From Strigamia acuminata (taxonomy: Eukaryota; Arthropoda; Chilopoda; Geophilomorpha; Linotaeniidae): a stretch of 64,000 nucleotides of DNA. Shown here piece after piece: positions 51,246 through 63,518 of the stretch. Positions within the stretch are counted from its first letter, which is position 1, and every line of letters begins with the position of its first letter. The stretch lies in contig OX442323.1 in the NCBI GenBank assembly GCA_949358305.1, positions 1,488,001 to 1,552,000 on the forward strand. The letters run 5' to 3'. The notes below the pieces were generated by a model. The model saw only the letters and a program-made list of their open reading frames with translations, had not been told where the DNA came from and made no database searches. The position numbers were made by a program, and so were the translations under genes.

Positions 51246-52036
51246 GATGTACTTGTAGTCGTCAAGACGCACTAAACGTGTGTTGGGAACGACAGATAAT
51301 GTCTAGTGTATGATCGATTTGTTACCAAGCAGCACCTCCACGCCAACAGTTGTTTGTTTGGTTTTTCTGTCAATTTTAATGTGAAGGGGTGTTTCTTCGG
51401 TCACGAAGGCCATCAAAGAGAATAGATTAAACGAAATTGTGGGGCGTGACCGTGACTAATAAAAAGAACAAATACTGTGGTGTGTTGTTTATTTATCATT
51501 TCTTGTTCATTTACTACGATATAATAAAGTTAGTTTCGTATTCAATGATTACCATAGTTGAAAACAATTTGAGTTTTGAGTCTTTTTTCGCTTTTATTTG
51601 CCATTTATGTTCTCTTTTTTTTTTAGTGAAAATAATCGAACTAAATATTTTATAAATGAAATTAAAAGTGCATTTTATTGATCCTTATTATAGACTTGTT
51701 CTCCCAATCCTACTAAAAGTTGTCACGGTCCCTCAAAATTTTTTCAAAGACTACTGTATAATCTATTTTTTTTTTTATCTTTCTTGTATCTTTCTTTTCA
51801 TCAAGTGAGATGGGTTTATTAACTATCACCCTGGCATCTTCTCATGTCAGTTAATCGAATGTAAAGTCGAATTCAACGCATTTGAAAGAAAATAAATTGC
51901 CTGTTGTGTTGTACATGTAAAAGTGGCGTAATTTGTTTTGTTTTACGCTTGTTGAAAAGAAAAAGAGCACAGAGTTAAAATGCAAAACTCAACTCAACAC
52001 AATTTGTAAATGTTTGAAGTAATATGAACTTATTAT
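51246..52036. other. Intergenic region between receptor start and transporter end
   Basis: Holds the 5' flank of the minus-strand receptor gene. No other gene seen. Confidence 0.4.
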
Positions 52037-52042
52037 TTTATT
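52037..52042 (-). terminator. Polyadenylation signal of the OATP gene
   Basis: AATAAA on the minus strand, 41 bases after the stop codon. Confidence 0.7.
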
Positions 52043-52082
52043 GAATGATTAAAAAATAATTTACATTATCTGACTACAATTG

Positions 52083-55000
52083 TCAACTCTCAACTTGATG
52101 GGAATTTTCTTTTAGTGGAATTGAAACATCCTTATCAGTTTCATCATTATCCTCAATTTCGTCATACAACTTTAAATCCTTGCATTTGTACCAAACGTAA
52201 CCCTAGAATTAAAAAAAATTAACATTAACTACTGTATATTGGTCGAAATAATATCGATGTCGGATGACACACATTCACTAGCTGCTTTCGAAAAGCCATT
52301 TAATCAACACAGCATTTTTAAACGACTTAAGCTTATTTACACCGCTTTGCTTTACCGACCGTTGTTTTCATCTAACTTCAAAAATGGATTCAAAAATGCC
52401 GATTTATTAGTCTGCTTTTAGTTGCAGTAGGCATGCATTTAACACAAGTTAAATACCGGTAGGTGTTTTCGGATGCACCTAGTGAGTTATTTTGTATTTT
52501 TGTATTAGGAACATCTGTATTAATATTAAAGTCATGGGACATCAGAAAATGTTCAAAAACGTTTTTAGGGAGATGAGGTATCGGTACTGGATATCGGTCA
52601 GTGGGTCTACGGTATATTTTGTTTTCATACCTGAAACAGCTGTGATGTTATGAGTAAACCGCCTGTTAATCCATGAAGCCATTTTCTTAATTGGTCCACA
52701 TCATACACCCAACAGTTTCCTCTCTCATTACAGCTTTCTTCCCAAACAATACATGCACTATCCACAACTGCTCCATAAATAATAGTGCAAGGCAGAAAAG
52801 CTAGAAAAATGTCAGAAATGTATAAATTACGAGTAGAAAAAGCTAAAATAAAATAAAGTAAAGTAAAATAAAATAAAATAAATTTCAAGAAATTATATTC
52901 AAAGTTTCCGTTTTGCTGTTTTTAGTATTTCCGTGGAAACCAAGAACTGGAAAAACAGAAACCATTAACAAGTAGATTTTTAACTGCTTTTTAACTGTGA
53001 CGGTTTCAGGATTTCTATTAAGTTTGCGCAACAAAATTATACATTTATGATAACCAATAGGCACATTCAAAATTTCGGTTTTTACGGTTTTTACCGTTTC
53101 TTTATACAGAATGGTATCAAAAACAGTCAAAAACCATTACCAAAAACCTCAAAAACTAAAACCATGGCTGGAGTAGTTTATGAATCGGTTTATACCGGCT
53201 TTTGGTTTTAACAACCAAATTCAAAATGGCCGCTTCGAAAGTTCGATCGATGGATCAAACTTTCAAGTGTCATAAACACTTCAGGTGAAGCAGCCAAAAT
53301 GTGAGTAAATGCTAAATTAAGTTTAAATAAGGGTCCACAACCACTATTTGTTGGTTAATTGAAAGAAAATGAATTTTTATGCACAATGTACGGTATACGC
53401 ACGATTGCGAAGCAAAAACTAAGTTATACAACAAACGGGCCTAAAAACGAACACATTCAAGGTTAAGCACGTTTTTTGCCTACTATTTTTGCCGTTTTTA
53501 TCAACGGCATAAATGGTATAAACCGAAACTTTGGACGCACCTATTGTTTTGAGACCTGTGGGATTTTGATTTGGAAGAATTGACACTCCTTTTTTTAAAC
53601 TACTGTAAGATCACAATACTAAATGAACAACTGTTTATCGATATCAGAGATGTTTTGAGGTCTTTTGAACATATCAATCAATTCAATAGAACCTCAAGAC
53701 GAGAGTTGCACCCAATAAAGTCGCAATAAAGCATACTCCTCCCCGCCCCAATCTATAGGCTCATTTTTGACCTCCATAAGGGTTTTAATTTTTTTTCTCG
53801 AAAACTAATGGAATTTTCTTTTTAAAATTTCATGTATTTTTATTAAACATAAAAACAAGGAAAAAAATTAATAGATTAAAAAATTTAAGAAAATTTTTTT
53901 TTTACGAAATTCCTCTGTTTAACCATTACTTTTGAATTCAGTTTCAATTATTTTTGTCATATTCTTTCACAAATACCGAATTGGTGAAACTGCTTCATAA
54001 ACATGAAATTGTCAAAGAATAGAATTATTTTCACACATTTTCGCAAATACTGGTCAAAATTATTTCAAACATTGCTTTCAATCGAGTTACGAAACTTTAA
54101 ACCCTCTACATGATATCTTGCCTAGTAAAGTACCGCAAGAGCTGGCCACTTACTGTTAAGGCCTGTACGAGGCGAATATAACAGAGCCTAACCTAACCTA
54201 GCTTCATGTTTGGTACATTGAAATTTATACCTTATACCTTTAAACCTGTTTCTTGTCTATTATTTATTCACTATTCACTCAAATGCTCGCGCACGTACGG
54301 TTTTATTATTAATTTGAATCTGAATCTGAATCTGATTAGAATCGATTCAGAATTGACACAAGTTTGAATTTTGACCCCCTAACAAGTACGTTAAATACGT
54401 ATAAAGAAAGAATCTTACCCAACAAGCACAAAACAGAATTCAACCATCCTAATGCCAAGCTTTTATCTCTAGGATCAATGCATCTGAAAATGAAATAATA
54501 CAAGTAATAATAAATACAGTAATACAAGTACAGTAGGTATTAGATGTCACGTCACTTCACGTCCATACCTGAAATAAATGAGCATGCCTCCGACTCTTTC
54601 CGTAGATAAAAGAAATCGCATTGCAGTCATAATAGCGACGTACCAAATAAATGCGTTGCAATGCGTAGGACATTTACCAAGTTCTAATACTCCATCTGTT
54701 AGTGGCGAATCAACACAGTTGCAATTTGAGTAACTCTGCAAGTTGGGAGCAAAGGTCAAAACCCAAGTGACAAAAATATTAATTTTAATTTTAACTAAGT
54801 TCTGCTTAGGGAGTTTTCATATACAACTAACTGCTTGTAAATCCAAATGTTCAAGTAGGTGGTGAGTGGAGGAGTAGCACAATTGTCTCGTAGCACACAC
54901 ACATAGCAGGGGCAGGAGCGGGGGATGAAATTTTAAATAATAAGATAAAATACATGGCACAACTAAATGGTGATACCTTCGAGGTAGCATTAAACGAAGT

Positions 55001-58000
55001 GCATCCTGCGTAACAAGCAGAGAAATAGGTTTGCTGCAGAGCTGGGTCACAAACTGGAGTAAATTTTTCAGTCGTACATACACAATCTGCATTGCAGTTT
55101 GTTGATAACTGCAATCTAAAATTAATGATTAATTAATTAATTAATTAATTAATTAATTCAAACAATTCAATTCAGTTGAACAATTCAGTTGTTACAAATT
55201 ATCAGCTGTGAAATTTCCTTGCACCGTAACGGTTTCTTCACAAACAATGTTCATACAGACGATAAGCGAAACAAAATGCAATACTCCGAGGGATATTGAA
55301 TAGCCAACTAAAATTCGAGGTCTTGGTTTGTAATGTTTTATGATAAAACCGCTTAATACTAATCCAATCATCATCACTGACACACTTGTAGAGCCTGTAT
55401 GAAAAAATACATTTATTCAGTATTCATGTATTCAGTATGAATCGAGTAATTAGTTAATTAGTTAATTAGTTAGTAATTAGTTACCTGTTATTAGACTGGC
55501 GGCTGATGCTGATTGGCCAAATTGTGCTTCTAAATACTTGGGCATAAAAGTTCCGAAGCCAACAATTCCCAATATGTACAAATTGGCTTCAATTGTGAGA
55601 GCAATTAAAATCGAATTATTTAAAACTCTCTTTATTGCTGCGGGGAAATCTAGAAAAGCGAGAAGAAAAACAGAAAACGAGAAAATGCACAAGCTCATTT
55701 TATTTACTCCGTATTTTATTTTATACCATCGTACCTTTAATCGAAGGCAAGTTTAAGGCTTCTGTCAATTTCTTTTTCTTTCTCTTTCTCTCGACGATGT
55801 TCGCATCTTGTTCATTTTTTGAAACAGTTGGTTTGTTTCCTCTTGGCAATTGTCTCGGGAAAAGCAACATGAATAACGATGAAAGCACGATACTACAACC
55901 AATGACAAAGAAGCCTAACCACCAAGCACCGATCCAACGAGGATCCTTTGGCCCAAAATCAGGAGTTTCTGTCAATAATAATTAGTAATTGATTGATTGA
56001 TTGATTCATTCATTGTTCATTGATCGTTTTCACTTACTTTTTGGATCATGGTACATTTTTAGAAATATGCCACCTAGCATGTAGCCAACTGATGGGCCGA
56101 TCATTCTGATTCCCATTGACACACCTAACAAAATCAAATGTCAATCCTGCATTTTGCTGATCAATCACCGATTTTTGTTTAATAACAAAAAAAAATTTCT
56201 CGGGCTTTTGGCTTCCCCTCAATGCAGTTTCCCTGCACTGGAGCTCCGTAGGGAAGCCAAATCTTATTATTACTCATCTCACAGGTTTTTATCTCACACT
56301 AAACTACGGTAGATAAATTTCAATGTAAAAACCACATTACGAGCGTGAATTGCGCGAATTGCTTTGCTTTATTTGAGACAGTGATTGGATTAATGATGAC
56401 TCACCTAGATACGCGGGCAAAGTTTTCTTCGGCACGTTATCATCAATGTAAGCGTAACCTAGGCTGTACATAGGTAATGTTCCCAAACCATAAACAAAGA
56501 GGCCTATAAAAATGAGAGCCATCGCCGCGAAGCTGTTACTACCACGTTCTTGTTCGCACAAGTTCAAGTTTTGCTCCTTAAGTTGGCATACATCTTTGCT
56601 GCTTGAATTTGCGTACGCTTGTAATAAAGCTTCATTTCCCGGAATGACGAATTCAGGAAGTGCCATTATGAAAGTGGCAAAAGCGGCCACAAACATGCCA
56701 CTTGCAATCCAACGCGGCTTGTGGCCTTGACTTCCAAAATAGGCTACGGGGATAGCAGCAATTATGGAACTGAACTCATTCCCAGTCATGATAAATCCTA
56801 GAAAGAAATTAATTGCATATTACAGTATTAGTTTCTACTCAAGAGAAATTGTTGTAATAACTCCTACTGCATTGCATGCCAACGAACGATCGAACCAGCG
56901 AATAATCAATATTTCCATTTTTTTGCTTTTTATTTTTATTTTATTTTACCCATTTTCAACAGAGTAGCATAATTATTGTACATACGGTACAAGTACATGT
57001 ACTGTATAATAGGGGGTTTCATTATATGTTTGATTTTGCAATTTTGTGATTTTGCATTAATCACAAACGCAGTATTTATTGATGCCTCCAAAAAGGAGAT
57101 TGCATTCAATTAACCCAGTCAATTTTGTGATTGTGTGATCTGGACAATTTTGTAATTTTTCGCTATTGTCACGTGATATCTGTTCTACCAATCACATTCA
57201 CATTCACTAAATTACAAGAGAGTGAAAACACAAAATCCTTTCTCCATCTTCCCCATTTAGATTTTAGAAGATGTTTGAATTCTTCTTTTTTCTCATCTTT
57301 TGCATTAAAAGGAGTTGCAACTTAACACCACGTTCACATTCAATCCTGGCTGTTTCTAGGTGCCACGATTCAAAGTTTCAATGGGCGGGAAATTGTGAAT
57401 AATTTGACCGGATTTTATCGCTCGAATACAGCCAGTGCCAGTGTTTGTGCCATCTCCGTGAAATGGTTTTGATGGAGGAAATTGTCTTTTCTTTGACCGC
57501 ATTTGAATGATCAAGTGCGGCTGCTTGCCTTTCAAATCTATCACTGGGATATACGAGAAAATCGGCATTTTTTCTTGTTTGTTGGTTTTTATTGGAAATC
57601 TGTTTTTAGATATATATTCTAAATTAATGTCAAGTCTTTAAACTGTTCCCAATGGAACAATGGTGTATCCCTAAAAATTAGCATTCTAATTAAAGAGAAA
57701 AAGCAATAAAACTTGTCTAGTCGTTTTTTGACAAAACATTAAAACTATGGTATTATTATTTGAGTATGTAGAGTACGGTTATCGTTTCAATTGTGTGATA
57801 GATACAGTATCATGTGTCAAATTCCAAAACTCGAGACATTATCGAGAAAGACATGGAGCATCGACATCGATCACACAATTAAAAGTGCAATTGTACTTTT
57901 ATTTTTCTAACCTGTGACTTTACTCGGAACTGCAAATCTTCTCTCAACTGTTGATAAAATGCTTATCATATAAGTATAAAACATTCCTTGACACATGTTT

Positions 58001-58206
58001 AAAATGCAGTATGCGACCATGTAAACATTTCGGTGAGCAAGTTTTTGCATCCATTTTGGATTGCACGCACCGATACCACAGAGGTAGTCGGGGTGGATTT
58101 GCATTTGCATTTGCGAACTTTCTGCCTCTGCTTCTTTGCTCTGCTTCATCTTGTCGACTTTGGAATTGAAATGGTCAAGCTCCTCGCCATCGCCAGTATC
58201 TGCCAT
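52083..58206 (-). CDS. Organic anion transporting polypeptide (SLCO/OATP family)
   Basis: Eleven exons on the minus strand, all GT-AG and in phase: 57912-58206, 56405-56797, 56038-56124, 55735-55968, 55485-55649, 55196-55394, 54977-55115, 54569-54735, 54419-54483, 52631-52800 and 52083-52202. They encode 677 residues, a normal OATP length. The ATG at 58206 has a good context (AAAATGG) and opens an acidic cytosolic N terminus. Family marks: CGIGACNPKW before the first membrane span, GPSVGYMLGG, and the superfamily signature DPRWIGAWWLGFF in exon 4. A Cys-rich Kazal-like loop (CNADCVCTTEKFTPVC, CYAGC, NCNCV) spans exons 7-8. About 12 membrane spans are expected. It should carry amphipathic organic anions (hormones, eicosanoids, xenobiotics) across the plasma membrane; the substrate cannot be told from sequence. 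The acidic C terminus ends HQVES. The last large intron (52801-54418) is 1.6 kb. Confidence 0.9.
55128..55158 (+). repeat. (AATT)n repeat
   Basis: Tandem AATT units in the intron just upstream of OATP exon 7. Confidence 0.9.
56207..56261. repeat. Hairpin-forming inverted repeat in an OATP intron
   Basis: Perfect 11 bp arms TTTGGCTTCCC (56207-56217) and GGGAAGCCAAA (56251-56261), with an inner GCAG/CTGC pair; it could be a small foldback element. Confidence 0.6.
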
Positions 58207-60518
58207 TTTATGAAGGATAACTAAATCAACGAGCACACCGCTTGTATTGAGTAACCGATACAGAAAGATAATTGAAAACGAAATAAATAAATACCTTCGT
58301 GTGATTGACTTCGTATCGATAAAATTGAGTGAAATAATCAATCAAATACGTATGGTAATTCCGTGCGATGTCAGTGCCATTAGAAAATGGCCCGAATAAA
58401 AACAAACAAACAATCAATCACAAGTAGCAAACCAATCTTATCACGATCGAACAATTCTATCTGTTTGATTTGACATTCTTTTTCAAAATAAGATACTGAC
58501 TGTCGATCTGTTGACTCTTTAATGTTGCAATGAGTTGAAATGAGGCCAACGGAAGTTGTCATTTCAAGTGGTTAAAGTGCCCTCTTCAAAACACGTCCAA
58601 CCATCATTTTTTTCAAATGGGACCACTAGGTGCATTCAAATTCAAACTTACCGTTTGTCTGCTTTTTCCTCAATTCTGAATTACCCTCTCACTCTAAAAC
58701 ATTTGCCCAGTTAGGCTATTTCGTTTTTGGGCCTACTGTGTTTATACTAAATTTTCACTCAACCAATGAATTGTGGTCCTGAACAAAATTACGCATGCAT
58801 TTGTAATTTGACTCACCTGAAAACACTTGATCCAACTTTGGTGGCAGCCATTTTGGATTTGGTTGTAAAACCCAAAAGCTGACGTAAACGTAAACCACTT
58901 GAAAAACCACGCCCGCTGGCTTTTTGTTTTTGCAGTTTTTGGGTGATGGTTTTTTGGCTGTTTGATGGCCGTTTTATGTACAATTCCGGCCGAAAATTAT
59001 TTTGGTCGGAATTGTACATTCTGTTTGTAGAAACTCCACAAATGATAAAAACAGAAAAATTGAACTCACCTATTATATTACTCACTTGTATTGTTGAGCA
59101 CAATGGGTCATTGCAAATACTGTAGCCCTGTACCAATTCAATTCAAACCCTAGTAGAGATGTATGCAGATTTATGCCCGTTTCACCAGGTTTGAATTTTC
59201 TCGAAAATCGAAATTCTCATTTGGCCGAAAATCAAAATATTGAATGATCGCTATTTCGTTTTCTTCCATTTTTTCTTCTATTTTTGCACGTTTTCGTATT
59301 TGATTGCAATTTTTTCCCGTTAAATTCGAATTTTCAACAGGTTTTTGCCGTTTCTATACTTTGACACCATATTTGCATGTTTCTACACTCTTTACACCAT
59401 TTATGCACGTTTCAAACATTCGATTGCCATTTTTTTCAATAAATTCCAATTCAAACTTTTTTTTTGTTTTACACTTTTACAACCGTTTTTGGCGGTTTTT
59501 GCACATTTCAATTTCAAACCCATATTTCTCAACTTTTAACAAGAGCTAACTTGCACAAGATCTAATTAATCAGGCACAAGAGCTAACAAGAAAAGAAAGA
59601 AAGGCGTATGTACAGTATATGTGGGCTGGATTCACTATCACTTTCTTTTCTTTTACCATAAAGAACTTTCAATTATTGGAACGATTCATTTTGACAGTAA
59701 CTGTGTTGTCGTTATTTTGATGAACCGTTATTTAAAAAAAAAAAACCCGCGATGTATTGTCGCCCCGTACCTTCTTCTCGCATAAAAAAAGGTGGAATGG
59801 AATGTGATCCAACAGATCAAAATAGAATAAAAGATGTACGTAATTTACTAACATCGAGCCCTGTCGGTGAACAATTGAAAAGTTCAAATTTGGTTCATTA
59901 GTCACTTTTGGATTTTCCAAATGATGAAAGTAAGGAAAGAGATTACGATTAAGGAAGGTTTTTCACAATGTTTTGCTACATACGGAAATAAAATACTCCG
60001 TAATTGCAATTCCTTAAGAAAAAAGCTATTTGTACTTTTACTTGTTAGTTGCATGCAATTGCATCATCAACATGACTGAGTATGCCCTTATTTGAAAATT
60101 TGACAAAATTTTTAAAAATGTTTATCCACAATTCGAGGAAACATACTTACTGTACTCGTACCTGCTGGTCCGTCACGGTTTGCATTCATTTTCCATACTT
60201 TTATCATCACATTCTTTTTCTTCAGTTTCTTCAATCATGGGAGTTTTTTCTATTCTAATTTTAAATGAATTTAGACAATTTGAAAACAATTTGAAAACAA
60301 TTTGAAAACCTTTGGTCATCGGTTCGGTAGTAATAACTGGGTTCGCTCATGTTTCCGGTTCGTAGTCGGGTGCAGGAGACAAGATCATTGAAAATAATGA
60401 AAATACTCAGTACTTGGCAGATTGGATTTTGCTAAGTGGCACAATAATTTCGTACAAAGTAGACATTTCCGCGTGTACTACTCTAAACTAAACTTCTTCC
60501 TTTTCCAAATTCTTAATT
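58207..60518. other. Intergenic region between OATP and KDM8
   Basis: No confident gene. On the minus strand an open stretch ends at ATG GCT GCC ACC ... TTTTCAG before GTGAGT (donor at 58816), a good first-exon shape; if spliced to the AG just before the OATP ATG it would make a short uORF. A minus-strand acceptor-led acidic tail with a TGA at 60173 is an orphan exon candidate. Tandem ACAATTTGAAA units lie near 60278-60310. Confidence 0.35.
58976..59019. repeat. 13 bp perfect inverted repeat
   Basis: ATGTACAATTCCG (58976-58988) pairs with CGGAATTGTACAT (59007-59019); a strong hairpin, possibly a foldback remnant. Confidence 0.7.
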
Positions 60519-62205
60519 TTATTCCCACCAGAAACTAACAGAAAAACTAAGTGACAATGCACGTACATAATGCCACCATTTTGGTGGTAAATATAACATT
60601 TCTCCCGGATTAAGAATGCAATCCAAATGTTTAGCCAATGCAAAATCTGGAAACTCATTCAAGTCTGGGCATTCTACATCAACCTGAAAAACAATTTCAT
60701 TTTTAAATTATTTCTACAAATTGTTGAAAAGTTAAACTTTGATTAGACTAATCAAAGTCCGAATTTACCCGGCTTGTATTAAATAACATTTCGTCTTCGT
60801 GAGGATAAACTCGCTCCGTTTCTTCGGGTGAATAAAGCCGTATGTATTTTTCCCCAACTACCTGTCATAGAAAAATGTTTTGCTTTATTTATTCATCCAT
60901 TTATTCATTCATTTTGATTTAAATTTCACCTGGCACAAAAAATTATGTTTTGGATCGAAATGGAGTGGGGAAATGGTCCCAGAGGGGCCAAACCATGCAT
61001 TAATATCGACATCTTCCTTTTCTCCCGAAGCACAATAAGTAGGCAAACAAATATCATTTCGCAATTCTGGAATCTGAACCAAAACAAAATAAACACGGCA
61101 TGGCGAAATAATAACGCAATAATTTGTTTACCTGATCAAACAATGGATGCTGAGCTAAATATGCCACGCTAGCTGTATTACAAACAATGTGTTTGTCAAT
61201 AAACTCATTGATGGTCATCAACGACTGAGACCAATTCGCGTCGGTGTATTTGGAACCGAGCTCGACAGGCACGGTGCGATTGCCAGCAACACGGCGTAGG
61301 TAATTAACGCTGTAAACAACCAATTGACTTAAGCAAAGTTTGAAAAATCAACGAGATAAACCGTCCAAATTAATGCACCGATAGATCGAGTCAATCGAGT
61401 TGTCGTTTAAATTTTAAATTTTGAATTTTGAATTTTGAATTTTGAATTTTGAATGTTGGTAATTACTTCCAAGGCCGCGTACTCATCGCTGGCCAAAAAT
61501 CCATAGCATCCTCTATGACGAGCGGTGATTTTGATTTGAAATATTTGTCTTCAAACTCAAATAGTGATGGGCATTTGACGCGCTTAACTTGATTTTCATT
61601 CAAAACCGGCACGTTGGACAACTTCAATCTCTTTATCTGAAATTAATGTGTTCGTCAAATGATTAAACTGTTCAAATAAAATGAATTACAGTACTTGAGA
61701 TTCGTTGGAAGCTTGAGAAATGTCACAATCTTTATTCAATGCGTTGGCAATTTTTCCCAAAATGTTGTCGAATATTGGCGCTCCCATTAGCAATCCCATA
61801 TCGCACGTGTGGAGACTTTCCTAATAAAAATAAGACGTCAATAGTGAACATAATTACGACATAATTGAATGCTACTTTAACAGAAAATGAATTAACGTGG
61901 CACCGTGACATGATTTTGAAAAATGATGCGTACGAATATAAATGTCTCCATTTGATGTTCACGTCTTTCCAATGACCCGTGTTTAAGATTTCCCAAGCTA
62001 TGTCAATTAGCATCGATGAATTATGTTCACATTCCTCGTATTTTTTATCGTTGAAATCTTTAAGGCAGCATCGTAACAGCGAATAAATCGAGTGTGCGAT
62101 TGAATCCGAGTTAAAATATTGGCTTAGGTGTTTATCGTCGAGATATTCGGTAAAAGGCCGCACACGTTCTTGGATTATTTTCATCGTTTCGTCGGTCGGC
62201 GTCAT
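60519..62205 (-). CDS. KDM8: JmjC-domain oxygenase KDM8/JMJD5
   Basis: Seven coding exons on the minus strand: 61876-62205, 61695-61820, 61467-61636, 61132-61309, 60930-61073, 60769-60861 and 60519-60683, giving 401 residues (human protein about 416). The N-terminal helical part has [14 protein letters not shown] and CDMGLLMGA. The JmjC part has [56 protein letters not shown] and [18 protein letters not shown], all close to animal JMJD5. Iron ligands are visible as His306, Asp308 and His385. The family uses Fe(II) and 2-oxoglutarate; the best-supported activity is arginyl hydroxylation, and roles in chromatin and cell-cycle control are reported. The start ATG follows an AG at 62218; the exon before it (donor at ~62267) has no in-frame ATG and is 5' UTR. 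The donor of the first coding exon could also be six bases earlier. Confidence 0.93.
61412..61454 (+). repeat. (TTTTGAA)n minisatellite in a KDM8 intron
   Basis: About six seven-base units next to the donor of coding exon 3 (donor begins 61466 on the minus strand). Confidence 0.9.
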
Positions 62206-62495
62206 CTTGTCAACATCTAGAAATTGAAAAGATAGATTATTTGCATCAATTAAACAAGAAAAGCTTACCGGGTGAGTTTTTTAATTGCAAGAATGACCAC
62301 GGTGCTCGAGTGGCGCTTTAATTTGCTATTTTATTAAAATTAATTACACTCATTTTCATCCGTAATATGGAAATATCCTTAAATTTTAAATCAATACGGA
62401 CCGAAGAAAAAGTAAAATTATTTTGATTTTTTTTTAAAATAATACTTAACTGTTCCGAACTAAATCCGGGATCTTTCATTCGCTCCTAATTGAAA
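62206..62495. promoter_or_regulatory. Bidirectional promoter region of KDM8 and the FCF2-like gene
   Basis: Only 290 bp separate the two divergent start codons, and a KDM8 5' UTR exon (minus, ending 62268) lies within. No TATA box was seen. Shared regulation is an inference from the spacing. Confidence 0.6.
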
Positions 62496-63473
62496 ATGGC
62501 GTCGAAAGGTGCAAGTTTCAAAGACCTTCTCGACGTGCTTTCTAAATCAGAATTGGTAAACTTACGAGCTAACTTTCTTCAGCATTTCTGTTCGCACCAC
62601 GTTGAAATTTAATATTGGTTATTTTTAGCCGTCGAAATCCGTGTTTGTGGATGGGTACATGCAGAAAGGCGCAGTGCCGGCCTACTCGACTTCGGAAAGA
62701 CGTTTAAGACGGCAGCGAAAAGTGAGAATTCAAGATTCAACTAATGCGTATTGAATGTATAGAAAGAATTGTTTGTTTCGTTTTGAATATTTAGATCGAA
62801 AGTGAGAAAACTAAAGGGGCGAAATGGTTCAATATGCCGAGAACAGAAATGACGGAAGAAAGGAAAAACGATCTGACGATTATACAAATGCGCAACGTTT
62901 TGGATCCCAAACGATTTTACAAAAAAAACGAAACTACGGTTTTACCAAAATATTTTCAGGTGAAATGACCGTTTACTTGTTATTGTTATTTTTTCAAGTC
63001 TCTTATTCATCAAGTTTTGAATTATTTTCAGATTGGCACAGTCGTCGAAGATGCAGCTGACTTCTATCACGCCAGAATACCCAAAAAACAAAGGAAACGA
63101 ACCATAGTGGAAGAGTTGCTTGCCGACGCAGACTTTTCAAAGTACATTTTTGTCGGCGCACTATTTTTGCAAAAATATTCGAGGTGTTGCTTCAAATGCA
63201 AAATTATGCCGCGTCACCTATTTGTATTCATTAGTTAAAAGTGCTTAAACTACCAATTATTAAATGCAACTAAGGCGCAGCATTTGATGTAACCCCTCAA
63301 TATATAATTTTTAATTTCACAGATGAATCAAACCGTTTTCTTTCTTTCTTTCTTTTTTCCCAATTAGAATTAAAAAGAGGTTTCAAGAGCAACAGCCAAA
63401 AAAGATGCCGAATAAATTCAGACGGAAAGATAAGAAAAAACATAAAAAATCTCCTAAAAAAGCACCCGAATGA
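62496..63473 (+). CDS. Fcf2/DNTTIP2-type pre-rRNA processing protein
   Basis: Five exons on the plus strand, all GT-AG and in phase: 62496-62555, 62629-62721, 62795-62959, 63032-63141 and 63368-63473, for 177 residues. The ATG has a good context (GAAAATGG). Exon 3 holds the Fcf2 core: KGAKWFNMPRTEMTEERKNDL, MRNVLDPKRFYKK and PKYFQIGTVVEDAADFY run on into exon 4, followed by RKRTIVEELLAD and a Lys/Arg-rich tail. Yeast Fcf2 is nucleolar and needed for early cleavages of the 35S pre-rRNA in the small-subunit processome; animal DNTTIP2 shares this domain but is much longer, so this compact form is closer to yeast Fcf2. The basic tail fits a nucleolar protein. Head to head with KDM8. Confidence 0.9.
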
Positions 63474-63512
63474 ATTGTAATGAATTTTTCTGAATTTCTT
63501 CTTTATATAAAT

Positions 63513-63518
63513 AATAAA
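63513..63518 (+). terminator. Polyadenylation signal of the FCF2-like gene
   Basis: AATAAA 40 bases after the TGA at 63471-63473. Confidence 0.7.

Noticed and set aside
57356-57568. 70-codon minus-strand frame inside the first OATP intron
   Set aside because: It has an ATG and a stop, but no domain, splice role or homology I recognise; left unannotated.
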